From positions 3,906,001 through 3,970,000 of the forward strand of contig NZ_CP020809.1 of the NCBI RefSeq assembly GCF_002157835.1: DNA of 64,000 bases, given 5' to 3'. Positions within the stretch are counted from its first letter, which is position 1, and each line of letters starts with the position of its first letter. The translations under genes and the position numbers were made by a program. The notes below the pieces were generated by a model. That model did not search any database. It was given only the letters and a program-made list of their open reading frames with translations, and was not told the DNA's origin. Source of the stretch: Mycobacterium dioxanotrophicus. GTDB taxonomy: Bacteria > Actinomycetota > Actinomycetes > Mycobacteriales > Mycobacteriaceae. Positions 32,049 to 41,888 of this stretch are shown here, in pieces.

Positions 32049-32905
32049 CGGGTTGCCTCCTCGGCCCGCGGCAGCCAGCGGGTGGCGCGGCGACCGATCA
32101 GCTCCACCGCTGCCGCCGTGCCGAAGCCCAGCACGCCGATGGTGATGATGCCGACGAACACGTCGGGATAGTTCAGCACCGTGTACGCCTGCCAGGTGCG
32201 GTAGCCGACACCGAGCCGGCCCGAGATCATTTCGGCCGAGACCACGCAGATCCACGCGACACCCATGCCCACCGAGAGCCCGCCGAACAGGCCCGGCAGG
32301 ATGCCCGGCAGCACGACGAGCCGCAGCACGTCGAGGCGTCCACCTCCGAGAGTGCGCACCGAGTCCTCCCAGATGGTCGGCAGGGCGCGCACCGCGTGCC
32401 GCACACTGACCATGATCGGGAAGTACGCCGCCAGGAACGTGATGAACACGATTCCGGCCTCGTCGCTCGGGAACAGCAGGATGGCCACCGGCACCATCGC
32501 GATGGCCGGGATCGGCCGGGCCAGTTCGGTCAACGGGCCGAGCACGTCGGCGAACAGGGTCGAGCGGCCCAGCAGGATGCCGGTGATCACGCCGACGACC
32601 GCGGCCAGTCCGAAGCCCGTGAGGATGCGGATCAACGATTGGCCCAGATCCAGCCAGTACTCTTCAGCCCCCACCCGGTGCGCCAACGCCGCCGCGATCT
32701 CGGTGACGGTGGGCAGCGTGTCGAAGCGCAGTCCGACGCGAACGTGGTTGGCCGTCAGCACCTGCCACAGTCCGATGGCGGCGAGCACCGATGCCACCCG
32801 CACCAGACGGTGTGGCCACGGGGAGGCGGTGCGGCGGCCGGTGACCTCTGGGGTAGCCGCAGGAATCGAAATGCCCGAGACAGGAACGGCGTCGGTGGTG
32901 GTCAT
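32045..32905 (-). CDS. ABC transporter permease (SsuC/TauC type)
   Basis: Membrane subunit of 286 residues with about six helices. The binding-protein-dependent transport fold is clear: SLIRILTGFGLAAVVGVITG, ELARPIPAIAMVPVAILLF and the coupling EAA-like loop VRTLGGGRLDVLRLVVLPGILP. It is typical of nitrate/sulfonate/taurine importers, which use a homodimeric permease. The first 30 residues are a hydrophilic N-terminus. Both ends overlap neighbouring genes by 4 bases. Confidence 0.92.
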   Translation of the reverse strand: MTTTDAVPVSGISIPAATPEVTGRRTASPWPHRLVRVASVLAAIGLWQVLTANHVRVGLRFDTLPTVTEIAAALAHRVGAEEYWLDLGQSLIRILTGFGLAAVVGVITGILLGRSTLFADVLGPLTELARPIPAIAMVPVAILLFPSDEAGIVFITFLAAYFPIMVSVRHAVRALPTIWEDSVRTLGGGRLDVLRLVVLPGILPGLFGGLSVGMGVAWICVVSAEMISGRLGVGYRTWQAYTVLNYPDVFVGIITIGVLGFGTAAAVELIGRRATRWLPRAEEATR

Positions 32906-34320
32906 ACCGCACCTGCCAGGGCCTGCTGGTAGTCGACGACGGTGCTGCCCGGGTGTGCGTGGGCGTAACGTTGTGCGCCCGCCGCGGTTCCGAACGGCAG
33001 GTAGTTGGCGCCGTCACGGATCCAGACCGCCTTGTCGGCGAACCACCGGGTACCCAGTTCGGCGTCGGGGACATAGGCGGCGCGAACCTTGGCGCCGCGG
33101 GCCTGGGCGTCGCGGATGGCCTTGAGCAGGCAGGTCGGGCTGGCCGCCGCCGTGGTGCTCTCCGCGCCGTCCAGCCACAGCTCACTGGCCGTCGCCGGGT
33201 TGTCGACGGGCGCCTGGCATAGCTCGTCGGTGCCACCGAGCACCGAGGGATTCGCTGTCGACTTCAGTGCCGCGTCGTAATCCTCGCCCCGGGCGGCGTA
33301 CGCGGCGCGCAGCGGAGCGTCCTGTACGAACCCGGTGACGTCGAGATCGGCGAAGTTGCCGATCGATTTCAGGTACGGCACATCACCTTTGAGTGCTTCC
33401 ACCAGGGACGGTTTGAGTGTGGTGTCGAACGATGTTCCGCCGGGCCCGTTGTAGAGGTACACCACCTCCTGGGGCAATCCGCTGCCGTCGGCGACGATCT
33501 TCGCCGCCTCCAGCGGTTTGGTGTTGAGGAAGTCGGTCGCGTCGAGCTGTGCCTGCAGGAACGCGTCGAGCACCTCCGGATGCTCGGCCGCGTACGCGCG
33601 TCGCACCACCACGCCGTGCAGGGTCGGGTAGTTCAACTCGGCCCCGTCATAGAGCAATCGCGCCTTGCCCTGCTGCACCAGTAGACCGGGCCAGGCGACG
33701 AACTGCGAAAGCGCTTGGACCTGACCGGATTCCAGGGAGGACGCGCCGACCTGCGGTTGCTGGTTGAGCACTTCGACCCCGGTGTTGGGATCGATGCCGT
33801 CCTTGCCGAGTGCCTGCACCAGCATGCCGTGCCCAGCCGACCCGACGCTGGCCGACACCTTCTTGCCTGCCAGGTCGGCCAGTGTCTGTGCCGGTGAATT
33901 CGGCGCCACCACAACCATGTTCAGCCCGCCCTTGGGGTTGTACCCGGTGACCGAGACGATCTCGGTCTTGGCGCGCTCGTTGGCCTGGGTCTTCGAGCCG
34001 TTGATCAGCATCGGGTAGTCACCCATCGAGCCGATGTCGATCTTCTCGGCCACCATCTGCGCCGTGATGGGAGCGCCGGTGTCGTAGTCCTGCCAGGTCA
34101 CGTTGTACTTGGTGCCGGTGCGGGTGGTGATGTCGGCCAGTCGCCGTTCCAGGTACCCCTGGGCGCGCAGCAGTGTTCCGGCCGTGACGGTGTTGATGGT
34201 CTTCGATTGGTAGCCGACGACGACGTCGACGGTGTTGGCCGACTTCGTTGCCGAATCCAGCGAGCAACCGGCCGAGGCGAGCGTGACGCCGACGGCAAGG
34301 GCGATCAGGGCTGTTTTCAC
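32902..34320 (-). CDS. Lipoprotein substrate-binding protein with a NosL-like C-terminal domain
   Basis: Protein of 472 residues, much longer than the roughly 330 usual for this importer class. The lipobox LASAGC places the lipidated Cys at 19. Residues 30-340 form a nitrate/taurine-type receptor (GTLLRAQGYLERRLADI, KIDIGSMGDYPMLI, GKKVSASVGSAGHGML). Residues 362-470 look like NosL, the copper chaperone of nitrous-oxide reductase. They have a Cys near the start (DELCQAPVDNP), a strand-turn LWLDG, a second Cys (PTCLLKAI), then WFADKAVWIRDGANYLPFG and AQRYAHAHPGSTVVDYQQAL. The start is GTG 34320 with GAGGA upstream; 9 bases separate it from the ferredoxin stop. Confidence 0.82.
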   Translation of the reverse strand: MKTALIALAVGVTLASAGCSLDSATKSANTVDVVVGYQSKTINTVTAGTLLRAQGYLERRLADITTRTGTKYNVTWQDYDTGAPITAQMVAEKIDIGSMGDYPMLINGSKTQANERAKTEIVSVTGYNPKGGLNMVVVAPNSPAQTLADLAGKKVSASVGSAGHGMLVQALGKDGIDPNTGVEVLNQQPQVGASSLESGQVQALSQFVAWPGLLVQQGKARLLYDGAELNYPTLHGVVVRRAYAAEHPEVLDAFLQAQLDATDFLNTKPLEAAKIVADGSGLPQEVVYLYNGPGGTSFDTTLKPSLVEALKGDVPYLKSIGNFADLDVTGFVQDAPLRAAYAARGEDYDAALKSTANPSVLGGTDELCQAPVDNPATASELWLDGAESTTAAASPTCLLKAIRDAQARGAKVRAAYVPDAELGTRWFADKAVWIRDGANYLPFGTAAGAQRYAHAHPGSTVVDYQQALAGAV

Positions 34321-34329
34321 GGGAGTCCT

Positions 34330-34557
34330 CTAACGGATCAGGTAGGGCATGTTGATGTTCACGGCGCCGGTGGGACAGCGCGCGGCGCACGGCCCGCAGT
34401 ACCAGCACTCGTCGACGTGCATGTAGGCCTTGCCGTTGGCGGGGTTGATCGCCAGTGCGTCGAGAGGACAGACATCGACGCACAACGTGCAGCCCTCGAT
34501 ACACAGCGACTCGTCGATCGTCACCGGGACATCGGCGCGCTGATTGACCAGAGTCAT
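34330..34557 (-). CDS. Two-[4Fe-4S] ferredoxin (AprB-like partner)
   Basis: Ferredoxin of 75 residues with eight cluster cysteines: C19, C23, C26, C30 (CIEGCTLCVDVCP) and C51, C54, C57, C61 (CWYCGPCAARCP). The first motif has three residues between the first two cysteines instead of two. It lacks the long tail of true AprB. It lies between the regulator and the importer in the operon with the AprA-like flavoprotein, so it is the likely electron carrier for that enzyme. The ATG overlaps the GntR stop as ATGA. Confidence 0.9.
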   Translation of the reverse strand: MTLVNQRADVPVTIDESLCIEGCTLCVDVCPLDALAINPANGKAYMHVDECWYCGPCAARCPTGAVNINMPYLIR

Positions 34558-35309
34558 GTATCGCTCCTAACAAGATTGCCGCGCATGGTGATTCGGTCAC
34601 CGCGCATCCGGATGTATTCGAGGTCGACGGGTCTGCCGTCGTCGAGGCCGGTGAGCCGCTCGGCCATCAGCAGCGCCGACCCGGCAGGTACCTGCAGGGT
34701 GGCCGCCGAGTGCGGGTCGGCCGAAACCGCTTCCAGCGCAAAGGTTGCCCCGCCCAGTCGCTGCCCACTGACCTGCTCGATGAGCGAGAACACGTCGTTG
34801 GTCTCCAGCGGATAGCCGATCACCTGCTCCCCGATGTCGGGGACCAGATACGTCAGGTCCAGCGACACGGGGAGCTCACCGAGATACCGCAGCCGTTCGA
34901 TGTAGACCACTTGCGCGCCGGGCTCCAAAGCCAACTTGCGCGCGACGGCGGGCGGGGCTGCCAGGTGCAGTACCGCCCGGACCTCGTTGCGGACGTCGCC
35001 GTAGTCCTTGAACGTCTCTTTGAGTCCGACGAGCGCGTCGAGGCCGTGGTCGTACTTGCGGACCGCCACATGCGTGCCGACCTTGGTGCCGCGGTCGATC
35101 AAACCCTCGTTCTTGAGCACAGAGAGGGCTTCGCGCACGGTGTTGCGGGAGACGAAGAACTCGCCGGCCAGTTCTGCCTCCGTGGGCAGGCCGTCCGCGT
35201 AGGCCCCGTCGTAGATCTGATGGCGCAGCACGTCGGCCACCTGACGGGCCTGGTCGGCGCGGGGACGGCGGATCGGCACCGGACCGGGATGAGCTTCGGG
35301 CTGCGACAC
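34554..35309 (-). CDS. GntR-family regulator (HutC/UTRA type)
   Basis: Regulator of 251 residues and first gene of the six-gene operon. The winged-helix domain reads ARQVADVLRHQIYDGAYADG, LPTEAELAGEFFVSRNTVREAL and LKNEGLIDRGTKVGTHVA. The C-terminal UTRA effector domain follows from about residue 90 (VYIERLRYLGELPVSLDLTYL, LMAERLTGLDDGRPVDLEYI). The GTG at 35309 is chosen because TACCGT lies 6 bases upstream (35321-35316), a leaderless promoter. Longer frames to 35330 or 35441 have no support. Autoregulation is likely; a GTTAAC at 35371-35376 is a weak operator candidate. Confidence 0.88.
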   Translation of the reverse strand: MSQPEAHPGPVPIRRPRADQARQVADVLRHQIYDGAYADGLPTEAELAGEFFVSRNTVREALSVLKNEGLIDRGTKVGTHVAVRKYDHGLDALVGLKETFKDYGDVRNEVRAVLHLAAPPAVARKLALEPGAQVVYIERLRYLGELPVSLDLTYLVPDIGEQVIGYPLETNDVFSLIEQVSGQRLGGATFALEAVSADPHSAATLQVPAGSALLMAERLTGLDDGRPVDLEYIRMRGDRITMRGNLVRSDT

Positions 35310-35315
35310 GCAAAC

Positions 35316-35321
35316 ACGGTA
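35316..35321 (-). promoter_or_regulatory. -10 hexamer TACCGT, promoter of the GntR-led operon
   Basis: TACCGT stands 6 bases before GTG 35309 on the minus strand. It is the same hexamer and spacing as at 8439 and 59680. Confidence 0.5.
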
Positions 35322-35540
35322 AGGGCGCATATGAGGCCCGTGCAGCGCGGCGAATCCACTGCTGACGCAGGTTAACTGATTACGCCGCCGCAACGGGTCC
35401 CACACCAGGTCAAACCGGGTGCCGGGACGGTATTGCGCCACCTGCCGCGGGTCGAGAATTTACAATCGCGCTGATCGAAACGCGGATGCACCGCTTATGG
35501 TGACAACAGATGCATTGAAGAACGGTCCAGGGAGGGCACC

Positions 35541-35837
35541 GTGAAGACACTGCAGCGCGCCGCCGTAATCGCCGTGGCGGCATTCGTTCCGATGGCATTC
35601 ACCGCGGCGGTCACACCCGCGGTGAGCCGGGCAGACTGCGACAACGGCTCGTGGTGGGATCCCGTGACAAACAGTTGCCAGGCGCCGCTGGTGCCGAACT
35701 GCCCAGACGGCTGGTGGGATCCCGTGGCCAACACTTGCCGGCCCGCGATCGGTACCACGCCGCTCGGGTGCGACAACGGCTGGTGGTGGGATCCGGTCGC
35801 GAATGTGTGCCGGCCTCCGGTGCTGCCTCCGCAGTAG
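35541..35837 (+). CDS. Small secreted protein with three Cys-WWDP-Cys repeats
   Basis: Protein of 98 residues. A Sec signal peptide (about 1-31, ending in PAVSRA) is followed by three near-identical modules: CDNGSWWDPVTNSC, CPDGWWDPVANTC and CDNGWWWDPVANVC, each followed by a Pro-containing linker. Each module has a pair of Cys 11-12 residues apart, so three small disulfide loops with exposed Trp are likely. This could be a carbohydrate- or envelope-binding peptide, but no family is recognised. The start is GTG 35541 with GGGAGGG upstream; TACAAT at 35461-35466 is a possible -10. Confidence 0.75.
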   Translation: MKTLQRAAVIAVAAFVPMAFTAAVTPAVSRADCDNGSWWDPVTNSCQAPLVPNCPDGWWDPVANTCRPAIGTTPLGCDNGWWWDPVANVCRPPVLPPQ

Positions 35838-35997
35838 GGGTTTCGTCACGCCCTTCCACTGGTGAGCGATTTGGCGGGAGGACGCCACAGATTGCGCTGC
35901 TGCGCAGTGAGGTTCACCAATGCAGTGCGAGCGTGCGCGTTATGCCGACCAATGACGGCGTGTTGGCCCGCAAACACGCGCGCTCGCGGTGCAAGTG

Positions 35998-36480
35998 CTA
36001 ACTGTCCTGAGTGCCGGCCCCTCGGACAGCCTGTGCAGCCGCCCGGATCTGCGGGGTCACCAACATCACCTGGCCGAGCACACCGTTGACGAAGCCGGGC
36101 GACTCATCGGTGGAGAGCTCCTTGGCCAGCTCCACGGCCTCGTCGACGGCGACCGGTTCGGGCACGTCCTCGGCGTGCAGCAGCTCCCACACCGCCACCC
36201 GCAGGATCGAACGGTCCACGGCGGGCAACCGTTCGAGCGTCCAGCCCTGCAGGTGCGCAGAGATCAGATCGTCGATGTGCGCGGCGTGTTCTGTCACGCC
36301 GCGCGCCACGGTCACCGTGTAGGGGTTGAGCGCAGCCACCTCGGGGTCGTCCTCGGCCAGCGCTATGCGGCCGTCGGCCACGGCCTCGGGTGTCAGACCA
36401 CGCGCCTCCGCCTCGAACAGCACGTCCACGGCGCGCTTGCGGGCCTGGTGGCGGCCGCGGTCACCACGACGATCAGCCAT
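35998..36480 (-). CDS. nusB: Transcription antitermination factor NusB
   Basis: All-helical RNA-binding protein of rRNA antitermination, 160 residues. Family motifs: [18 protein letters not shown] at the N-terminus, [21 protein letters not shown] in the middle and [25 protein letters not shown] at the C-terminus. The ATG overlaps the efp stop by 8 bases. The efp-nusB order matches M. tuberculosis Rv2534c-Rv2533c. Confidence 0.97.
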   Translation of the reverse strand: MADRRGDRGRHQARKRAVDVLFEAEARGLTPEAVADGRIALAEDDPEVAALNPYTVTVARGVTEHAAHIDDLISAHLQGWTLERLPAVDRSILRVAVWELLHAEDVPEPVAVDEAVELAKELSTDESPGFVNGVLGQVMLVTPQIRAAAQAVRGAGTQDS

Positions 36481-37036
36481 TCACCCGGCCCAGGTAGCTG
36501 CCGTCGCGGGTGTCGACCTTGAGCTTGTCGCCGGTGTTGATGAACAGCGGCACCTGGATCTCGGCGCCGGTCTCCATGGTGGCGGGCTTGGTGCCTGCGC
36601 TGGAGCGGTCTCCCTGCAGACCGGGCTCGGTGTGGCTCACCTCGAGCTCAACCGAGACGGGAAGCTCCAGGTACAGCGGGGCGCTCTCGTGGAACGCGAT
36701 CTGCACGGGCATGCTCTCCAGCAGGAAGTCCGCATTGCGGCCGACCAGGGCCTCGGGCAGCGGGTGCTGCTCGAAATCCTCGGAATCCATGAACACGAAG
36801 TCGTTGCCATCGCGGTACAGGTAGGTGGCGTCGCGACGGTCGACGGTGGCGGTCTCCACCTTCACGCCGGCGTTGTAGGTCTTGTCGACCACCTTGCCGG
36901 ACACCACGTTCTTCAGCTTCGTCCGCACGAAGGCCGGGCCCTTACCCGGTTTGACGTGCTGGAATTCGACGATCTGCCACAGCTGGCCGTCGATCTGCAG
37001 GACGAGCCCATTCTTGAAGTCGGCAGTCGATGCCAT
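36473..37036 (-). CDS. efp: Elongation factor P
   Basis: Rescues ribosomes stalled at proline runs; 187 residues, three beta-barrel domains. The tip loop of domain I is [12 protein letters not shown] with an unextended Lys. The C-terminal domain has [22 protein letters not shown] and [17 protein letters not shown]. The poly-Pro secreted protein and Pro-rich tails in this window are the sort of clients it serves. ATG 37036 has AGGAG about 11 bases upstream. Confidence 0.98.
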   Translation of the reverse strand: MASTADFKNGLVLQIDGQLWQIVEFQHVKPGKGPAFVRTKLKNVVSGKVVDKTYNAGVKVETATVDRRDATYLYRDGNDFVFMDSEDFEQHPLPEALVGRNADFLLESMPVQIAFHESAPLYLELPVSVELEVSHTEPGLQGDRSSAGTKPATMETGAEIQVPLFINTGDKLKVDTRDGSYLGRVNG

Positions 37037-37062
37037 GGTTCGGGTAGCTCCTAGCTTTCAGT

Positions 37063-38148
37063 TCACAGGATGGCCAGTTCTTTGGGGAACCGGCTAAGCA
37101 GTTCGGGTGCCGTTTCTCCGACGACCAGGGTGTCCTCGATACGGACACCGCCGCGATCGGGCAAGTAGACACCTGGCTCAACGGTCACCGCAGCGCCAGC
37201 AAGCAGTGTACCGGCGGCTGTGGCGTTGATTCCCGGCGCTTCGTGGATCTGCAATCCGACGCCGTGCCCGAGGCCGTGGCCGAAGTTCTCGGCATACCCG
37301 GCGTCGGCGATCACCTGCCGCGACGCCGCGTCGACGGCACTGAGTGACATCCCCGGCGCCAGCGCTTCACAACCGGCCTGCTGGGCCGTCGCCACCAGCT
37401 CGTAGATGTCGCGCTGCCACTGTGCGGCCTGACCCAGCACAAAGGTCCGGGTGGTGTCGGAGTGGTAGCCGGCGACCAGCGCACCGAAGTCGATCTTGAC
37501 GAAGTCGCCCGCGGCCAGCACGGCGTCGGTCGGCCGGTGATGCGGTATCGCCGAGTTGGCCCCGGTTGCGACGATCGTCTCGAAGGACGGGCCGTCGGCG
37601 CCGTGCTCGAGCATCAGCGCCTCCAGTTCGTTGCGGACCTGACGCTCGGTGCGACCGGGCCGAAGCCCGCCCCGGGCCACCAGATCGGTCAGCGCCGCGT
37701 CGGCCGCTTCGCACGCCAGCCGCAGGATGGCGATCTCACCGGCATCTTTGATCTCCCGCAGCGCCTCGACCACGCCGGGCGCCCGAACCAGCTCGACGCC
37801 GTCGCCGGCGGCCTTGCTCAGCGCGGTGTACGCGTCGACGGTCACCACGTGGCTCTCGAAGCCCAGCCGGCGCACCCCGTCGGCGCCCGCCCGCCGGCCC
37901 AGGCACGGCGCACACGCCCGTTCGATGATCACCTCGGCATCCGGGCACTGCGCAGCGGCTTGCGTGCGGTAGCGACCATCGGTGGCAAGCACCGGCGTTT
38001 CGTCGTCGACGCGCACCAGCAGCGCCGCATTGGACCCGGTGAACCCGGACAGATAATGCACATTGACCAGGTCTGTTACCAGCATGGCGGGTAGATCGGC
38101 CGCTTCCAGCCGACGCCGCAGCCGCTCCCTGCGCTGGGAAATAGTCAC
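37063..38148 (-). CDS. pepQ: Xaa-Pro aminopeptidase/dipeptidase (M24 family)
   Basis: Creatinase-fold metallopeptidase of 361 residues that removes residues next to proline. The five metal ligands are visible: Asp in KIDFGALVAGYHSD (two), His in GHGLGHGVGLQIHE, Glu in VTVEPGVYLP and Glu in GVRIEDT. The N-terminal domain begins RRERLRRRLEAADLPAMLVTD. GTG 38148 is preceded by TAGCGT 8 bases upstream, a leaderless arrangement. It lies upstream of efp in the same direction, as in M. tuberculosis. Confidence 0.93.
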   Translation of the reverse strand: MTISQRRERLRRRLEAADLPAMLVTDLVNVHYLSGFTGSNAALLVRVDDETPVLATDGRYRTQAAAQCPDAEVIIERACAPCLGRRAGADGVRRLGFESHVVTVDAYTALSKAAGDGVELVRAPGVVEALREIKDAGEIAILRLACEAADAALTDLVARGGLRPGRTERQVRNELEALMLEHGADGPSFETIVATGANSAIPHHRPTDAVLAAGDFVKIDFGALVAGYHSDTTRTFVLGQAAQWQRDIYELVATAQQAGCEALAPGMSLSAVDAASRQVIADAGYAENFGHGLGHGVGLQIHEAPGINATAAGTLLAGAAVTVEPGVYLPDRGGVRIEDTLVVGETAPELLSRFPKELAIL

Positions 38149-38156
38149 GGTCTGTG

Positions 38157-38173
38157 ACGCTACTCGCTACGCT
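38157..38173. promoter_or_regulatory. Back-to-back divergent -10 elements (pepQ and membrane protein)
   Basis: TAGCGT on the minus strand (38162-38157) and TACGCT on the plus strand (38168-38173) are five bases apart. Each is 8 bases from its start codon (GTG 38148, ATG 38182). The two polymerases would share one DNA site. Confidence 0.5.
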
Positions 38174-38181
38174 GTGCCCTC

Positions 38182-38739
38182 ATGAGTAAGTGGTTACTGC
38201 GCGGAGTGGTGTTCGCAACGGCGATGGTGATCGTGCGCTTGCTGCAGGGTGTACTGATCAACGCGTCGCCTCAGAACGCCATGTGGTTCAGTATCACGCT
38301 GGTTGCGGTGTTCACCATCGCCGTGTTCATCTGGGGCTATGTCGACGGCGGAGCGGACGCCCGGCGCAATCCCGACCCGGACCGTCGCGCCGATCTGGCG
38401 ATGACCTGGCTGCTGGCCGGGCTGTTCGCGGGCGTTGTCAGCGGTGCGGTGTCGTGGATCATCGGCTTGTTCTACAAGAGCATCTACGTCGAGGCGCTGC
38501 TCAACGAGCTCACCACGTTCGCCGCGTTCACCGCGCTGCTGATGTTCCTCGCCGCGGTCGCCGGGGTGACGCTGGGCCGCTGGCTGGTCGACCGTAAGGC
38601 GCCGCCGGTCACCAGGCACGACCACGTCGGGGACGAGCGGGCCGACACCGATGTGTTCGCCGCGGTCAATGCCGGAACCCCGTCGGAGGACACCGAGAAG
38701 ACCGGCCCGGTCGAGATTCCCGACCAGCACAACAAGTAA
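38182..38739 (+). CDS. Conserved four-helix membrane protein (Rv2536-like)
   Basis: Membrane protein of 185 residues with four hydrophobic segments: WLLRGVVFATAMVIVRLLQG, FSITLVAVFTIAVFIWGYVDG, TWLLAGLFAGVVSGAVSWII and FTALLMFLAAVAGVTLGRWL. An Asp/Arg-rich loop (DARRNPDPDRRADLA) lies in the middle, and the C-terminal tail of 50 residues is acidic. It matches M. tuberculosis Rv2536 in position, divergent from pepQ. Function is unknown. The start lies 8 bases after TACGCT, so a leaderless or nearly leaderless mRNA is expected. Confidence 0.8.
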   Translation: MSKWLLRGVVFATAMVIVRLLQGVLINASPQNAMWFSITLVAVFTIAVFIWGYVDGGADARRNPDPDRRADLAMTWLLAGLFAGVVSGAVSWIIGLFYKSIYVEALLNELTTFAAFTALLMFLAAVAGVTLGRWLVDRKAPPVTRHDHVGDERADTDVFAAVNAGTPSEDTEKTGPVEIPDQHNK

Positions 38740-38765
38740 AGCCGGTGCGCCAGTGACGCGGAGCC

Positions 38766-40535
<1,770 letters not shown>

Positions 40536-40536
<1 letters not shown>

Positions 40537-41771
40537 CAGCCCAGGGCCTGCGCCGCCGGTTCGCGCTCAGCGTCGTCCGGACTTGCTCCTCGCGTGCTCA
40601 CCGCACGCAGGTAGGCGTCGATGTTGGCGCGGGTCTCCGCAAGCGAATCCCCGCCGAACTTCTCCAGTGCGGCACGGGCCAGCACCAGCGCCACCATGGT
40701 CTCCACGACCACACCGGCGGCCGGCACCGCGCACACGTCGGAGCGTTGATGGATCGCGACGGCCTCCTCGCCGGTGGCCATGTCGACGGTGGCCAGGGCC
40801 CGCGGAACCGTCGAGATGGGTTTCATCGCGGCGCGCACCCGCAGCGCCTGACCGTTGGTCATGCCGCCTTCCAGGCCGCCGGCGCGGTTGGTCGACCGCA
40901 GCACGCCGTCCGGGCCCGGGTACATCTCGTCGTGTGCGACGCTGCCGCGGCGGCGCGCGGTTTCGAAGCCGTCGCCGATCTCGACGCCCTTGATCGCCTG
41001 GATGCCCATGACCGCGCCGGCCAACTGACTGTCCAGCCGGTTCTCCCCGCTGGTGAACGAGCCGAGCCCGATCGGCAGCCCGGTGACGACCACCTCGACG
41101 ATGCCGCCGAGGGTGTCGCCGTCCTTCTTGGCGGCCTCGATCTCGGCGATCATGGCGGCCTCGGCGTCCTTGTCGAACGCCCGCACCGGGCTGTCGTCGA
41201 TGGCCTCAAGGTCCTGAGGCTGCGGCGGCGGGCCTGCATACGGTGCCGATGCGCCGATGGAGATGACGTGTGAGATGACCTCGACGCCGAGCGCTTCCCG
41301 CAGGAACGCGCGGGCGATGGTGCCTGCGGCCACCCGGGCGGCGGTTTCGCGGGCGCTGGCGCGTTCGAGCACCGGGCGGGCATCGTCGAAGCCGTACTTG
41401 AGCATGCCTGCGTAATCGGCGTGGCCGGGCCGCGGCCGGGTCAGCGGTGCGTTGCGCGCCACGTCGAGTTCGGCCTCGTCGACCGGGTCGGGGGCCATCA
41501 CGGTCTCCCACTTGGGCCACTCGGTGTTACCGATCTCGATGGCGATCGGGCCGCCCAGGGTCAACCCGTGCCGGACCCCGGCCAGCATGGTGACCTGGTC
41601 CTGCTCGAACTTCATCCGGGCCCCGCGGCCGTAGCCGAGACGACGGCGCTTGAGCTGCGCCCCGATGTCCTCGGAGGTGACCGGAACACCGGCCACCATG
41701 CCCTCGACCATGGCCACCAGGGCGCGGCCATGCGATTCACCAGCTGTGGTCCAACGCAACACGCTTGTCAT
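40536..41771 (-). CDS. aroC: Chorismate synthase
   Basis: Final shikimate-pathway step, FMN-dependent; 411 residues. Motifs: [20 protein letters not shown] at the N-terminus, [15 protein letters not shown] (FMN and substrate), [44 protein letters not shown] and [18 protein letters not shown] precedes the ATG at 41771; the frame extends upstream to 42173 but is antisense to the YCII gene there. It heads the aroC-aroK-aroB operon. Confidence 0.97.
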
Positions 41772-41822
41772 TCTCCCACGTCGGGTTTTGCCCGCGGAAA
41801 TCCCTGCTCGAGCGTCGCAGGA

Positions 41823-41848
41823 TGTCGTATCACGGGTGCTGCCGATCG
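41823..41848 (+). promoter_or_regulatory. Possible ECF42-dependent promoter (TGTCGT, 14 bases, CGATCG)
   Basis: TGTCGT (41823-41828) and CGATCG (41843-41848) resemble the TGTCGA / CGATC-type target that I remember for ECF42 sigma factors. They lie 40 bases before the YCII gene, so the sigma factor could control its own operon. Weak, by-eye match. Confidence 0.35.
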
Positions 41849-41888
41849 TCTTGATTGTAGAAACCGCAAATAACATGGAGAAGGGTTC

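Noticed and set aside
35838..35997. Small ORFs or tRNA between the Trp/Cys peptide and nusB
   Set aside because: No cloverleaf or convincing start signals were seen; treated as plain intergenic sequence.
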